From Cloeon dipterum (lineage: Eukaryota > Arthropoda > Insecta > Ephemeroptera > Baetidae), in assembly GCF_949628265.1 (NCBI RefSeq), contig NC_088787.1, positions 31,422,844 to 31,486,843 of the forward strand: 64,000 bases of DNA, read 5' to 3'. A program made the translations under genes and the position numbers. The notes beneath the pieces were generated by a model that was not told where the DNA came from, made no database searches, and saw nothing but the letters and a program-made list of their open reading frames with translations. This document shows, in pieces, positions 11,935 to 28,661 of this stretch (the first letter of the stretch is position 1; each line of letters opens with the position of its first letter).

Positions 11935-14350
11935 ATGTCCCAGGACAAGGGAAAACTGTCAAAGGTTGGTTGGTTTGACCGTTGGTTGAGTTCTTACATT
12001 GAAGAATTTTTTATGTTTCAGTGGGTAGTGCCTTCATTTGGGGATATCCCCTCGGGCTCCGCACCTTCGGCCAAAAAGCACCGGCAGGATAGTTCCCAAC
12101 CAACCCCTCGAATTAAATCAAACTCAAATGAAATTCCCTGGGTCGAAAAATACTGCCCTAAATCTGTGGGTAACCTGGCTGTGCACAAGAAGAAGGTTGA
12201 GAGTGTCTATGACTGGCTTCAACTAGCATTAATCCAGGTAATTTTTAGTAAACAGTGACGGTTGAATTTTAATTTAGAATTCTTTCTAAGCCGGAGGTCC
12301 CTAAGTTTTCCCTCGTGAAAGGTCCAGCTGGCAGTGGAAAAAGTACTACAGTGAAGGTTTGTGCCAAAAATCTGGGAATTGACGTCACGGAGTGGATCAC
12401 ACCAAGCAATTTCAGCAACTTTAAAGTCTTCAGTGAAGAAAATGGTAGTTAGTTGCCCATATATAGAATGTACACCTAAATTTGATCGGATTTCCCAGAT
12501 TTTCCTGGAAACAAAGAATTTGATTGCTACAAAAGTGACAGACAGATGTTCAGAGATTTTGTGATCAAAGGAAGCCGCTTTCGCAGTTTATTTTCTTTGA
12601 CGGGAAGCAAGAAAGTAATTTTGGTCGAAGACTGGCCTGCAAGTTTTCTCCGAGATCCTACACCATTGCATGAAATTCTAGAGTAAATAATGTTCAAATT
12701 AGTTTCAATGGAAATTAACCTGTAATTTTAGGGAATTTTCTCAGATTGGAAAGTGTCCTTTGGTGATGATTACCGGAGAAGACAGTGTGTTCAACAAGCT
12801 CATTCCTGAAAATCTCATCAGGCAGTATGGCATTGATGTTTTCACGTAATTAAAACACCTTCTTGTTGGATAGTAAGCAAATAATATACAAATCCAGATT
12901 CAATCCGATGGCGCCGACGCTGTTGAAGAAAGTCCTCTGCGACATTTCGGCGAAAGAAGCGCCATCGAATTTGAACGCAAAAGACATAATCGAGAGCATC
13001 TGCCAGTCAAGCTGCGGAGACCTCAGGTCAGCCATCAACACGCTTCAGTTCGCCTGTCTCAGAGGTTTCACCAAAGGAGCTGCGGACGCTGTGAAAGGCA
13101 AAAGCCAACAAAAATCGCCAGAGAAGAAAAAGCGGAGGCTAGACGAGCAGGGGCAGCAGAAGCAACTGGCCAAAATTGGCGGGCGTGACGCTCCTGATGA
13201 CTTCTTTCATGTGATAAGCAAAGCCCTTTATGCCAAAAGTAGGGTTCTATTGAATTTGTGCTAGTTTTTTGTTAATTTGTGATTTGCAGGAGAGGATAAT
13301 GGAGCGTTGAAAACGTCTCCGAGTCAAATTGTTGAAAAGGTGACGGACAAATCGGAAATGTTTACTGGATTCTTGCAGGAGAATTATCTGGACTTCATGC
13401 CAGACATTCAGGCAGCAGCAAAATGCGCCGAAAACCTGGAGCTGGCCTCTCGCCTCTTGGCAAATTCGGTTAGAAAAAAGAAACTCGCTCTTGAACCAAA
13501 AAAAAAAAAAATTAATAAAAAGTTTATTTGGCTCTATTACCATATATTCTGATCTATTTTGTTTAGGGGATGCTTCCCCTGCACCCCCTAAATAGCTGAA
13601 ATTTCAAACCCCTCGGTAAAATTATTTTTTTTTTCTGAGCCGTTCAGCGTACTGAGAGCGAGTTTTGGAAAATTAAATCTCGCAAATTCCTTACATTCAT
13701 ATGCGCGTTTTAAATTTCCATTAATTGCAGTTTGACAGACCTTCACTGGCCATAACAGGGCTGCACGTTGCCTCACGCGGCATCATGTCCATAAAGAGAG
13801 ACAAAAATCGAGCATCGTTCTTCAAAAGCCACCGCAAACCAAAGTACATCCAAGCGGAAGCTGGTTTCAAAGAATTGTACGTGTCTTAATCAAAGGTTAA
13901 ATAATAATTAGATTAATTATGAAATTTTCTAGGAGTTTGGATGCAAGGAGGACTTTCCCTTTCAGCAACGCCTCTAGTAGTGCCCTCCTCTCTGAACTCT
14001 TGCCGTTTGCTGCATTGATCCAACCCCATGGCCTCAGCTATGGTATATTCTATTGTCACTGAATTCTAAAATCTTTATTTTTAACAATTTTTTGCAGCGC
14101 AAACGTCTGTTGTAAATAAACTACCTCTCGATAGATCTCATGTTTTTCTGTAAGTCAATATTTTTAAATTAAAATTCTTTTACTGATGTTTTGGCTGTCA
14201 GGAAACCGAGTGTGCCTCCAAATCGACTTTCCCAAAATGGGAATGAGTGAGTGCAAGTTCAAATTTAATATTGAACATTTTTATTTACAATGTACTGTAT
14301 ATTTTAGGATTGATGCGGAGTTCAAAATCGTGGAGATTGATAGTGACTGA
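11935..14350 (+). CDS. Rad17: RAD17, checkpoint clamp-loader ATPase
   Basis: Rad17 replaces RFC1 in the clamp loader that places the 9-1-1 clamp at damaged DNA. Exons 11935-11964, 12022-12237, 12291-12444, 12499-12682, 12732-12845, 12898-13238, 13290-13468, 13731-13882, 13933-14042, 14098-14149, 14202-14246 and 14308-14350 give 539 residues in frame, shorter than human (about 680). Visible: KWVVPSFGD near the start, PWVEKYCPKS, Walker A GPAGSGKSTT, Walker-B-like KVILVEDWP, FNPMAPTLLKK, SSCGDLRSAINTLQF, LHVASRGIMS and an acidic tail (KIVEIDSD). I chose ATG 11935 because it puts the conserved WVxPSF motif ten residues in; an upstream ATG (11803) is in frame but its translation resembles leader sequence. 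The exon 8 donor is the least certain. AATAAA near 14386. Confidence 0.94.
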
Positions 14351-14749
14351 AAAGATCACAAAGAATCAGCCTGTGTATATAAGTAAAATAAAACTTGTTT
14401 TCTTCATCACGAACCAAAATCGTTTTTTTCTTCTTTTAAATTGGATCATTACTGAATTTTTAAAACTTAATATTCTCTGAAATCTGGGAGAGCTAAAATA
14501 TTTTGCAGTTTTCCGTTCAAATTTCTGAAAAAATCGGCTGGAAGTCTTGCTTTGATTAAGATTAAAAAGTTGGCCAATTTATTTCACCCAAATCTACAAC
14601 AATTAGACATATTTTTCTTGGCAAGCATATTTTGACTCCTTATTATTTCATCGAAATATAATTAACGGTGTAAGTTGTAAGTCTTTGTGTCCCCACCATT
14701 TGAAATGAGTGCTAACTGCAGTGACTATTCTAAAAAATTACCAAGTTTA

Positions 14750-15080
14750 ATTTTGGCTTTCATTTACTCCTTATTGTCCGGGATTAGTTATGCATCGAGA
14801 ACAACGATTTTTCAGATTTTGACAGTATCGATTCTCATTAAACACATTTATACAACGGAGGAAATTATTTAAGATATTTTGATAAACAATAATTTCAGAT
14901 TTTTCAAAAACCAAATTTCTCGAATAATTTAAATATTTTTTCACTTGATTTCGATCGCTCTCGTCGCAATCAATCCAATAGTGCATGAATTATGCTCTAA
15001 ATTTCTCTAAATTGCAAAATAAATCGTGGTTTTACAAAGGAGAGACAATGCTTGATTAGCATGTAGCATGCAAACTTTTG
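14750..15080 (-). repeat. Dispersed repeat family A copy (inverted)
   Basis: On the reverse strand the block order is GCATGCTAATCAAGCA, GTAAAACCACGATTTATT, TTCATGCACTATTGGAT and TTGCGACGAGAGCGATCGAA, the same order as the copies at 5530, 15855 and 19690. Diverged and non-coding. Confidence 0.5.
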
Positions 15081-15239
15081 AGTCTTAACTCAGAAACTTA
15101 AACGGTAGGCTGGCAAATGTTTCCCTAATTTTCAAACATAAAATCATTTTGGCTTTTTTTATTAATTTGCTCTTTTCACTTATGAGAATATAGTGCAGAC
15201 AAATTTATTATCATGAGCGTCTCAATTGGTAAAAATTTT

Positions 15240-15680
15240 AAATCGTGCCAGTAATTACAAGAGCTATAAAGTGCTGGTTGCAGCGCATTCAATTACGTTT
15301 CCCACGCACCGTATTCGTACACATTTTATTTTATAATGCGCCACTATGCGAGCCCGCGCCTCCCTGCCGCGGCTCAACAAATTCACGGCAGCAGCCGGGG
15401 CATAAATTATATACATGGCTTTTTGATGATGCATGCGCCGCATCTTGATAAATAATGGGGAAAGTGAGACAATGTGACCAGTGTGGTCAGCTCGAGAGGA
15501 GGCGAAAGTGCCCGCATCGCTCCACACGGCGTCAAACAATCAGCCAGCGCGCCACGTGCCCCCCATGCCATCACCAAGGGGTGGCTGGCGTTCGCGTTCG
15601 CACCCTCAAACCAACGTACGCGCGCCCCCATGAGGGTAGAAATACTCACTGAAAAGTGAGCGACGTGTGCGTTACTCCTG
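15240..15680. promoter_or_regulatory. GC-rich island, candidate repo enhancer
   Basis: A 440-bp island of higher GC and varied sequence inside AT-rich DNA, 3 kb upstream of repo. It contains CACGTG at about 15553, TGATGATGCATGCGCC and several ATTA/TAAT cores. The overlapping ORFs on both strands are inconsistent with one another and look like by-products of GC content. Regulatory function is inference only. Confidence 0.3.
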
Positions 15681-15854
15681 CGCTTCGAGAGGCACAGGGA
15701 AAAGTGGAAAATTAATTATTCTTAGTGAATATTTTTATTCGAATTATTTTTTAAACACATTAATTGTTTAAAGAGGGTTGATACTGCTAAATCCAAGAAA
15801 ATGCTTGTTGCCAATGCACGAACTTATCCCTTAGAAATCATAGTTGAATACTAT

Positions 15855-16060
15855 TGACTCTAATTTTTTTTTAGAAAATCGACTGCAAAGTTAGCATGCT
15901 TTTCATATGGTGAGGAATGTTTCCTTACTTGAATTCTGATCTAATTTCACAACAAAGAGTTTCCCTCAAAGGTTTCATACGCTGTTGGACAGATCTCGAC
16001 GAGAGGAATCGAAATCTGCCAAGAAAATGCGGTCAAGCGCTGTAAATTTTGGACAAAATT
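15855..16060 (+). repeat. Dispersed repeat family A copy
   Basis: Shares AGAAAATCGACTGCAAA, TTAGCATGCTTTTCAT, CATACGCTGTTGGA and TCGACGAGAGGAATCGAAAT with the other family A copies. Confidence 0.5.
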
Positions 16061-18533
16061 TACAGCGCAACAGTTTCTGAAAATTGTAGAAAAAAAAATA
16101 ATTGATCAACGAACTGCTTCTTTTGCATGAAAATTCTATTTATTTTCAATTGTCACCCTGTATCGATCCACTTTAATCGAAAACTTGTTTTTGATTTTTA
16201 AATGATATTATTTGTGGGTTGTGCAGAATGGACACGAATAAAAAGGGTTTCATTTTAATCCTCCCTTATTTCAAAATTAACGTCATCTTTGTGCACGGGT
16301 GATCTTTTGAGATAGGGAATAGGGAAATGGGTGGTTTACCATTGGTATTATGCTCAAAGGAAGTCCAGATTTGAGTTTTCCGTAGTGAAATGAACATTAG
16401 GGTGAGAAAAAAACGTTTCTCCACTTTGGATTCGATTTTCTCAAAAAAGAGAAACAACCGTAAAACAAATTTTGGATTTTTGTTTATACGTGTAGGGCCC
16501 AAATGTTGGCTACTTAGGATTTTAAATTTTCTAGCAGAAAAAGGAAAATTTCCCTCTTAAAAACCCCGCTAACTTTGAGGCAATATTATGAATTTTGATC
16601 TGATACAGTATTTATCGTTGCTTAGGCAACCCTTCCAACAAATTTCGTTCAATATTTTTTTAAATCCAAATCAATTTGCAAAAATTATCAAATTTGACAA
16701 CAACAAAACATCTAATTTAATTTCGAGACGTCTGTGCAGACACAATTCAATAATTGCTTCCATATAGCGTTGAGAAATCGTCACCCCTGCTCGTGGCTTC
16801 AGAAAAAAAACGTGCGAGCGTTTCCTTATTATAAATAATGTGTACCAGCACTTCTCGCTCGGCTGCCAGTGCCACGCGGCCAAAATGCGTGTGCCGCTGC
16901 CTTTTACGCGGTCACCCTTGACAGACTTCCCACGCCAGATGCTGCGCGCTGGACACAAAAGTACAGATCAGACGCGTGTCTGCACAATTCTGAATAAAAA
17001 TTTGTGTGTTGATGCAGATTTTCGCGGATTTTCGGATCCATCGCTGTATCGGAGAAAATGCTGGAGGAAAATTGGCAACGCAGACCTTCAATTGGACTAG
17101 ATTGGGTTCAATTGGAGTCAATTAAGCTGACGACCCTAGCCGCGGCTTCGTGCAACACGCCCGGCCGCTTTTCAAGGGCTGCAGACGCGCAGACGAGAGC
17201 AAATATAATATGGATCAATTTCTTAATAGTTTTTTTTCACAATTTTTGTCCTAACATTTTTAGGAAATTATATTATCTCTAGATGGAATTTGATTTTTTC
17301 AAGGTTTCAGTGCAAAAATTTAGCTAGGGAAATTTTGCAAAAGTTTCATTTGTATTTGAAATTTAAAAACCGACTTGAAGCCGCTTAGCCGAGAATGAAA
17401 ATGTGCCAAACGTTGATATTTCGTGTCAAATTTAGAACACTGACTAGATAATTAAATTAGACCATTTGAGGAAAATTGCATCTTTCAGGGTTCAAAAGCC
17501 AAATAATAAAATCGAGTTTGGTGTCTTTTTGAAGGTTTTCGGCCCTTGTAAAGTTAATGTTTGCGGTCAGAATTTAAAATTAATTATCCCACATCAGTTC
17601 CAACTAAAATATTCTTATTAAGTTCCCAAAGGACCACTGGTGTTTTTTAAACTAAATTTGTAAGTCATTTTCTTATGATTTCATAAATTTAATATGAGAA
17701 AAATTTGTTTGCTAGAAATTCCAGAGTACGTGCGAAATTTAACAAAAATTGTTGACTTTTTGAAAATATTTTGTGCAAAAAAAAAACGACAATTTATTCA
17801 GTTTTTCATAAAACAATTCACCGTTATACATTCATTTAAATCATGTAATATTTTTAACAGTTTTACTGTAACGATTTTAAATTATGGATTTTTTTTTAAA
17901 TTTCGAGCGAGTTCCAAAATTATATCAACTATGATCTTTAAAACTGACAAAAATGAACAGTTTTTAATAACATTTAGAGGAAATTTAATAGTGACAATGT
18001 TTTAGAAAAATTTAACCAACCGGCCCTGGCAAGAAAAATATTTTCTTCGGACAAATAAATTCCAATTTTCGCATTTTCCTTCTCTTCATTGTTGCTATTT
18101 ATTTTTATGAACAAATATCCCCGGACAGAGCAAATATCCTGGGATGAGTAGTTGCGCCAGCAGAGCGAATCAGACTTTGTCCTTGCAGCTCTGCGCACTG
18201 GCGGCCGGGCCTGACATTGGACGAGGCGGCGGCGGCGGCGCCGCCCCCGGAGGAGCGGGCGAGGGCGGAGCTGGGACGTTAATAAATTGGATGCAGGATG
18301 GAATCTATTTCCAGTTATTAACCTGAATTTAAGTGCTAATAGAGCGGCGAGTTTGGTTGCATCAATTTTGATTACGCGCCGCGCGTTGATTTAATTGAGC
18401 TTCTTTTAAATTGACTACGGACGGGCCCGGCGCTGGATATCTTCTCTCATCGTTCGAATTAATTCAACAAGTACAAATAAGAGAGGCCTTGCGCACTGCA
18501 CTAATCACCGATTGAGCCAATTTAGCCATCGCC

Positions 18534-21336
<2,803 letters not shown>

Positions 21337-22676
21337 TGGACTCGCTGCAGATTAACAAGTGACACACACGACACAACGCGCCACGGTTGCCTTGCGCGGC
21401 CCAGTGACCCCGGACAAAAATCCACAGTTGAAATCTCCGCGAGAGTTGTTCAAATGCGGACGTGTTTTTTCAGGGTTGCATTTTACTATCAGTTTTTTTT
21501 TTTAATTTCTAGACCGGATTTTTATTTTTTTATTTTTCAGTCGAAGTCATGAGCAAATATTAAAAAATCGAAAGAGTTAAAATTTGAAGGGCTTGGTGTT
21601 TTTGCTTTCCAGCAGGATAAATTCTGAAACAATAAAGAGCACACCTTTCAATCCGAAGATTATGGTGTTTTCCGCTACCACTCAATAGAGATGACAATTT
21701 TCCCCAGGAATAGCTCCCATAATATCAAATGGAAATTCTTTATGAAATTTAAGACTACCCTATTTTCTTGAAATGTGGTTGGATTACAATAAACTTAAAA
21801 TTTTTGTAATATATATGCTCATCGAAACGAATTAAGTGATGTTGTGAAATTCTCGTAATTTTAAAAAAGTTCGGGATTTTAATGTTTAGGGAAAATCACG
21901 TGGCTTGTGTTAGAGTTTTAATTATTTTCTAAATACCATAAAATCAAGCTCAATTTGTTTCTGGTAGGATTGAATCAACTTTTCTGGGAAATTTATTCGC
22001 AGATAATTTTTTTAAAATTGCAAATTAACTTTCCGAATTTGCTATGATTTTTGCTCTAGATTTCGTAGTCTCTGAATTAAAAAGCCTGCGTGTAATTTGA
22101 TTAATCAGATAAACGTTAGAATTAAAGTTGAAAACTGCGACTAACGAAAAATATCTTTTAAATTCAAACTGCAGGATATCAGTAAGAGAAAACACAAATT
22201 ATTGTTGGGCTCATTATGAACGAGGCTCGCCAATTTTTTCAAGATTCCAAGTATTTTTTTTTTGCAAAAATGTATAAGCCCAGTACAACCCTGAAATCTG
22301 TCCGTTGAATGTAGAGGTTTTCGACCGGGATGTTTTCGAGGGAGGCATTTTGCGCCATGCTTGCGGACGGAAGGAATTATCTAGCGAGGGAACTTCTATT
22401 TTGTAATTTGCTAAGGTTTTAATCTGTAGACTAGCCATTTCAAACGGAATTAGAGTGCATTTTTATTTTTTCTTTGATTAAATCTAGCGCCACTGTACAT
22501 TCAATAAAGAGTTGTGATGTTTGAAATTCATCTCAAGCAAATATTTTTTATAATCGACAAAATATAAAAGTATAAATTGGATTTTGATTGTACCCTCTCA
22601 ACGCACCGCAGTCTTTTTAATAATTTAATACCTGTTTGAATGACCCAGCAGGCAACATTATAGAGAGCATTTCACT
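21337..22676. other. repo 3' region and gap before WASHC5
   Basis: Mostly AT-rich. The left part is probably repo 3' UTR (AATAAA near 21640, 21788 and 22504). No credible coding exon. Confidence 0.5.
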
Positions 22677-25600
22677 CTAAGGCTGACTAAGAATGACCTC
22701 TGAAATCGCAGTTTTCTGCTCTGACCCGTTCAGCAAGCAGATCTTGTCCAGGAAGGCAACACAGTTTGTTATGTCCTGAGGGATGCTTCCGGTTTTCAGG
22801 TTGTTTCTGCAACACAAAACAAAAGGAATTGTGACAAAACAATTTTGCCTCAAATTTAGGAAAATATTAAAGAGGCTAATTTTGACGCGTTGAAAACAAA
22901 TTGGGCCAAAATTTAATCTTAATAGAAAAAATAGGGTTAAGTTTACTAAGTTGTTGGAGGCACAAAGTTTGATGTTTTAGCGTCATTAGAACTCGAGATA
23001 ACCTCAATTAAATAAGCTCCATGAGGGTGATTCTCCCTGATTTTCCAGTAAAACAGTCTCACGTACTAAGAAAATCCAATCTGATAAATATTTAGCAACT
23101 CACTGCAAATTGGCACTGAAGTAGGAATTAATGGCTTGACTGAAGTAATTGGAAAACTGCTCGTAGACGTTGGAGTGGAAGTGGTGCAAAACCGTGTGCA
23201 CGCCCAAGGTGAAAATCGAGCCGTCAATTCCGCCGCTCACTGACGGCGAATCCCCGTTTTTGGGAAAGTTGATCTTGTTGATTTGAGAAATGGTTAGCAG
23301 GAACATCAAGAGGGACAAATATGGAATGCTGCGCGAGGCAGTGTAGATTTTCAGGGCCGGCTCCGTTTCCCCGATCCACTCCAAGTAGGTGGTCAGCTCG
23401 GGAAGCAAATCGCCGTTTTCTTTTGGATGAGCTGCCCTCCTTGGATCTACGTAATGCGCTTTGATTTCAGTCAGCAAGCAACTGGAAATAAATTTTAGAA
23501 TTTTATTCTAATGTGGTGCAGTTATATTACTCATTGAATGCTTTGAGGACGTTGTTCAGTTGTTGCGCGTTGTAGTGAATAGAGATTTTGAGCTGGCACG
23601 AAATACTCTTCTTGATCATCTGCATTTGGCCGATTTTCAGGGCGGACTCTGTTAAGGTTGGCATCGTTTTCTGCAGGCGCATGGCCAGTTGCGGATACGC
23701 ACTCATTGGGTTAACTAAATGCAGGAGTTAAAATCACGGATTTTATTACACGAACAAGACACCAACCTATGAGCTCCGAGGAGTAGAGCGTTTTTGAAAT
23801 TTTTCCAAAGAGCTCTAGGTTAGTTCGGTCCTGCAAGAGTTCGTTGTAGACGTTGTGCAGGAAGAAATTCAGCTCAGCTGCAATCATGTGGCCAAGCACC
23901 TTGTCTACGCTTGACAAACCCCAAACTCCAATCGAGTTGAAAATGGCCAGGAAGGTTTTCGAGTTCATCACTTCTGCTTTCGTCTTGGAATCGCACCAGG
24001 CGTCCTTATCACCAGAGTAAAAAGTAGTTCTAAAAATTAATTAATAATAAATTTGGAATAAAGATTAAAATTAAATCCTACTTTGGATCTGATACTCTGA
24101 TCAGTTCTCTTGTTAATCGACCAATGAAATTAACCGAATTCGGTGACACGGTTTTAGGAGAGAAGGAAGAGTTGATTTCGGCGCACTCTTGCTCCAAACT
24201 GTAGGCGAACAGCTTGGACATTTCCTCTTGCCAAATCTGGACACCGTTCATTCGCACGTAGTCTTGCATGTAGCCCAGCGATCTTTGATATCCATCCATC
24301 GCTTTGCCCAGTGAATTCAGTTTTGACTCAAGATCTCCCTAAAAACAAAGTAAATGACGAGGACTGTGAATATTATAAATTTTTCTTTCATAAAATCGTT
24401 TAAGTGGCATGAGTTGTGTGGAGGTGTTGCCCCATAGATAAACTCACTTTTGTTTTTGGATTAAACACCAAAATTTGGTCCAAAGTGTCTGCAACATGAG
24501 TCACCAGCTCTCTCCGAATGCCGTCTTCGAAAATCTTCTTTGGATCAACCCGCAAAATGCCCATGAGCGTGCTCTTCATGGTCAAAATTCCCTCAGCAAA
24601 CTCACTTACGGAGTTAGTCAGCTTAGCCACCTGAAATGCAAATTAATTTCGAGCCCAGTTAACATAAATCAGACGAACCTCGTATCTAGTATTCAATTGG
24701 GCGTAAGTTTTCAGCGCGTCTTTGTCCAGTCTTGTTGGCAACTCGACAAGGGTGTTGGTTTGCAAGTCGATGATTCTGGCCATCAGCGTGAAAGTCATTT
24801 GCGGAATCACGTGCAGCACCCTTCCCACGTAGGCTACTAACAGGCCTGAATAAAACTGGGACACTTGCAGCAGGTCCTGGCTGCCCGATTCATTTATTCT
24901 TATCAGAGGCGTTTCCATCGCTGAAGAGAGCTGAAAAAAAGGAAATTATTTAATTTAACTCTTGTGAAAAGAGTAGGTAATCACTTTGATGAAGATGGAT
25001 CTGAGTCTGCCGACAAGCAGGGGGTCCTCTTTGATTCCATTCTGCATCATTGCGGTGTAGCTGCCGATTATGACCCAGGCGTAATTGAAGTCGCCAATAA
25101 TCTGCAGCGCGATCAGCCACTCCTCCTTCACGGTTGACAATCTCAGCATTCTTTTGAGCAGGTTTCTGGTGTCCTCCAGACACTGCCGCACTTCTACTGT
25201 GCTGTCCAGCTGATGGAAAACTAAAACAAAAATTAAATTTGGAATTGGACAATCTCAGAAAATATACCTTGCACTTCTTCCAAAGCTTGAACGAGGTTGA
25301 AGATTTTATTTTTTGACGTTTTCTCTTCAATATCCAACGATTCAATAGTGGAGGCTGTTTCGGCAAACCAGTTTTGCAGACTCTCTGCCCGTGTTTTAGT
25401 TTAATTAAAATATATAGATGAAATGTTGCAGTTTAATACCATTTTTGTTGACTTTCGGGAGAGCTTTAGTGCCTGAAAATAAATCTGACAACTCTTGTAG
25501 TCGTTCTTGAGACTCCAGTCGGTGCGCAGTCCACTTTACTGACTTTTCTTTCAGCAACTGTATGAGAATAATACTTTCATTCGTTCATTTTACATGAAAT

Positions 25601-27795
25601 TGACGTTATACCTGCTTGAAAAATTCTTTAATCTTTAATTCAAGTTGCGAGGTGTTGAGCAAAAGCTGGAATATGTCTTTGGCGTTAAATTTTGAATCTT
25701 GCATCATCAGGTCTTGGGCGTGCTTGCTCCTTTTGTTGCTCTCAGCGGCTGGCGACAGGCCAGCCGAATGCAGCATGTACCAGCGCAACGTAATGTTGCA
25801 CTCTCTCAACAAAGCTATCACATTGGTCACATGGCTCAGGACAAATTCCTCGTTCAAGTAGCCTTCGAGCAGCATCTGCTTGCTCTGGTGAAGGATTTTC
25901 TACAAAAATAATTGTCTTTTTAATGCACTGCGTTTAGTTTGATAATTTAAGAAAGCAAGAACGGCAATTTTTTCCTTTAAAATTATGCGAATTTTGCTTT
26001 TAACTCAATCTCATCACAAAGAACCATAAAATTCTTATTATCAATTTAATCCTTTTTGGTGAACATGAAAACCTTGAAATACGTGTTTCTATGTACTAGA
26101 ATTGAGTAGAATTTTTTACAAGTTTTTTAACACTCCTAAACCCTTTAGCTAGGCAGGGGAGGTCAAGATGAGTCTAATGGATGGTAGTTTTTGCAATTCT
26201 GATAATTAGAACCCGCAATTCAAAGGCGCAAAAACAAATAAATCGCGTTTTTCAAGTTCTCTTGCAAATTTTCTCAAAAATCAATTAGGAAACTCACTCT
26301 TAAAATATTCACTCGGGTTCACAAGTGATTAGGGAAATTTTCCAAATTCGAAAATCGTGAGCTCATTCCTGAAATTTTAATTTTAAACCAAAATGAAAAA
26401 ACCTTTAACCTTTGACCTACAGCATCAACATTGATGTTTGTTTGAACGGGCTCAGTAAGAAGATTCCAAAAAAAGGAAATCTTATTCACGAAATTGCACC
26501 ACGGAGAGATTAGACATTTGGTCTCTTTGAAACTAACCTTGAGCTTTTCGTGCCTCCTCGATGAGTAATCCCTAAGGTTGGAAGAGTCCAGCGTGTTGGA
26601 AAGCGCGGCAATGGCCGCTTTGTAAGGCTCCCACGCCTCCGCCAGGTTTGCAGTCAATCCCATGTACACGTTTATAACCTGCAAAAGTATTTTAAGAGCC
26701 ACTTTTTCTCCCTTTCAATAATTATCATACCCAATTGTCGGGAAAGTATTTATCGACGATTTCCCTCATTTTGGGAACCTGGTTGTGCAGCACCGTGGGA
26801 CAAAAGTAGAGGCAAACGTAAAGCATGGCAGCCTGCGTGGCCAGAGCAGCACTGCGATGCTGCGGAAGGGGGTAGGCGACCACTTGGTGGTAAATGTCGT
26901 CCGTACGAAGACAGTCGAGCACTTGCTCCACATAGTCATCATTCAAAGGAACCCTCCTGAGATGCGAATAAAATTTAAATTCAGCCTGTTGCTGATCAAT
27001 AAGGTCCTAACATGAAGAGGTCTTCATGGAAGTGGCTCGTGGAACTGCAAGATCGCATCAGTTTGTAAACGTCGTCGAGCGAGGTGCCGGAAGACTTGGC
27101 ATTTTGAGCGTTGTATCGGTAGCAGCTGACTAGCAGCTTTTCCCTTACGCTTCCAGGAATGTGAGTTTCGCAAACTATCAGCATGACGCCGTACAAATAC
27201 AAGGCTTCACACTGAAATGCAAGTGGGTGAAATTTCAAATGAAATAAATTGAAATTTACAAAACAAATACCATCAGCTGCTTGCTCTCGTTTCCAGTCAT
27301 CATCGACTCTAGACTTTGCTGGAGAAACTTGCCACCTTCCAGGTCTGCAACCAGCTGGTTCAGGTCGATTGCGTATTTGTGGATTTCTTCCAAAACTACG
27401 TAGCAGCTCTGCAAGGTGACTGTGTGTCGTTCCCGAAGCAGAGCGTCTAGTTCTTGCAGGCGCTGAAATTAAAACTTTCGTTTTTTGGGCATGTAACAAA
27501 ATTGCTTGTCAAACCGAATTATTCTCCAGTTTTTTCTCAATATCGTCAGCATTTTTGAAGTAGCTGAAGTCAAAAATGACATCTGCAAAGCTCTGTGGTT
27601 GCCTTTTCTTTGGCACAGTTCTAAGAAAAAATAGAATAACCACCTGAAGACAAATCTATTGAAATTTTTATACTTAAATTCTTCTGGAATCGTCTCTTTG
27701 ACACGCAAGAGCTCAGCTATGATATAGTTTCCTCTTGAAACGAGACCCAAAACAAATCGTTCGCAAGGGCTGTTGCCAGACAAAAATTCTGTCAT
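22677..27795 (-). CDS. Washc5: WASHC5 (strumpellin), WASH complex subunit
   Basis: Strumpellin is a core subunit of the WASH complex, which activates Arp2/3 on endosomes. Many short exons run from ATG 27795 ([20 protein letters not shown], then [20 protein letters not shown]) to TAG at 22677-22679 (ending [10 protein letters not shown]). Matching blocks in family order: [125 protein letters not shown]-type [54 protein letters not shown] and [18 protein letters not shown]. The expected full length is about 1,150 residues. The one long intron (about 25920-26540) carries a family B repeat. Exon ends were not all worked out individually. It starts 866 bp from the divergent NARS1 start. Confidence 0.95.
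26130..26420 (+). repeat. Dispersed repeat family B copy in WASHC5 intron
   Basis: Contains AGTTTTTGCAATTCTGATAA and TTAGAACCCGCAATTC, then TTCGAAAATCGTGAGC and ACCTTTAACCTTTGACCT (26401-26418). The same blocks in the same order occur inverted at 42990-43400, and partly at 62060-62655. Confidence 0.5.
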
Positions 27796-28661
27796 CTTGA
27801 ATGATGTCCTTTCTTCAACAACGAATATTTTTCAAGGCACCCTAGAATAAAAAGAAATAAAATTAAATAAATGATAGATAATAAATAAAAGATCATGATG
27901 AGCCATTGTGTATTTTATATAGAATTTTTAAATAAAATAAATAATATTAATTCAATTAAATTAAATATTGATAATTAGACGTATGATACATATGAAGGTC
28001 CATTATCCCTGCATCGTAAACATGACAAGAAAACAATGAGTTCCTCTAATAACATAATAAAAGATATGTATTGCATACCATGAAAAAACGTAATTGCAAG
28101 AATCCAGCAGGCTTATCAAGGCCTCAACCAGGGCACCAGGATCAGGCAACTGTCAATCCAAACCCAACGATTTTGTTCGAATGTAGTCTCAAAACACTAG
28201 TGTTTTCGTTCTTTCCTGTCACTAGTCGGGTGCAGGTCAGGTGAGAGAGATGGGAGTGGTTGGGTTTTTAGGGGGGATGGGCTTTAATAGAAATAATCAA
28301 TTTTGCCAACTGGAACAGATAGTGACTGTGCTAACGTTGTTTAGAATTATGAGAATTATCAAATATCATACATAATGGATTCAACATTCAATACCAAATA
28401 TTATTTTATTCTGTTTCTATTAAATTTTAATTTAATGACAAAAACTAACAACAGTAATGGTAAAAGAGAAAGCGACAACGACAAAAATTTCTTTTGAAAA
28501 GTCATGTTGGCAACACTGAGCACGACTACTGCATGATAGAAAAATAGAGGTGCACGACCACGAATCACGAACTCTCCGGATTACATCAGAATCTAGGAAT
28601 CTACCGCATTGGCGAAGTTTTTTGATTACATAGTCGGTGCCGCGTGTCTGAAAGTGTAGTA
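27796..28661. promoter_or_regulatory. Divergent promoter region, WASHC5 / NARS1
   Basis: The 866 bp between the two start codons is AT-rich on the left and more mixed from about 28100. ACACTAGTGT-like palindromic sequence lies near 28195, and a GTTGGCAACACTG stretch at about 28505 also occurs upstream of TMEM161 (8343). Transcription start sites could not be placed. Confidence 0.45.

Larger units (their letters stand above)
14351..18533. other. Intergenic region upstream of repo
   Basis: About 4.2 kb with no credible coding exon. It is mostly AT-rich and carries two family A repeat copies. Three GC-rich islands stand out (about 15240-15680, 16790-17200 and 18150-18470); the last abuts the repo start and probably holds its promoter and 5' UTR. 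Confidence 0.6.

Noticed and set aside
15264-15659. Overlapping ORFs including a Cys/His-rich one (MGKVRQCDQCGQLERRRKCP)
   Set aside because: Finger spacing is irregular, three frames are open at once, and no splice or start context supports coding.
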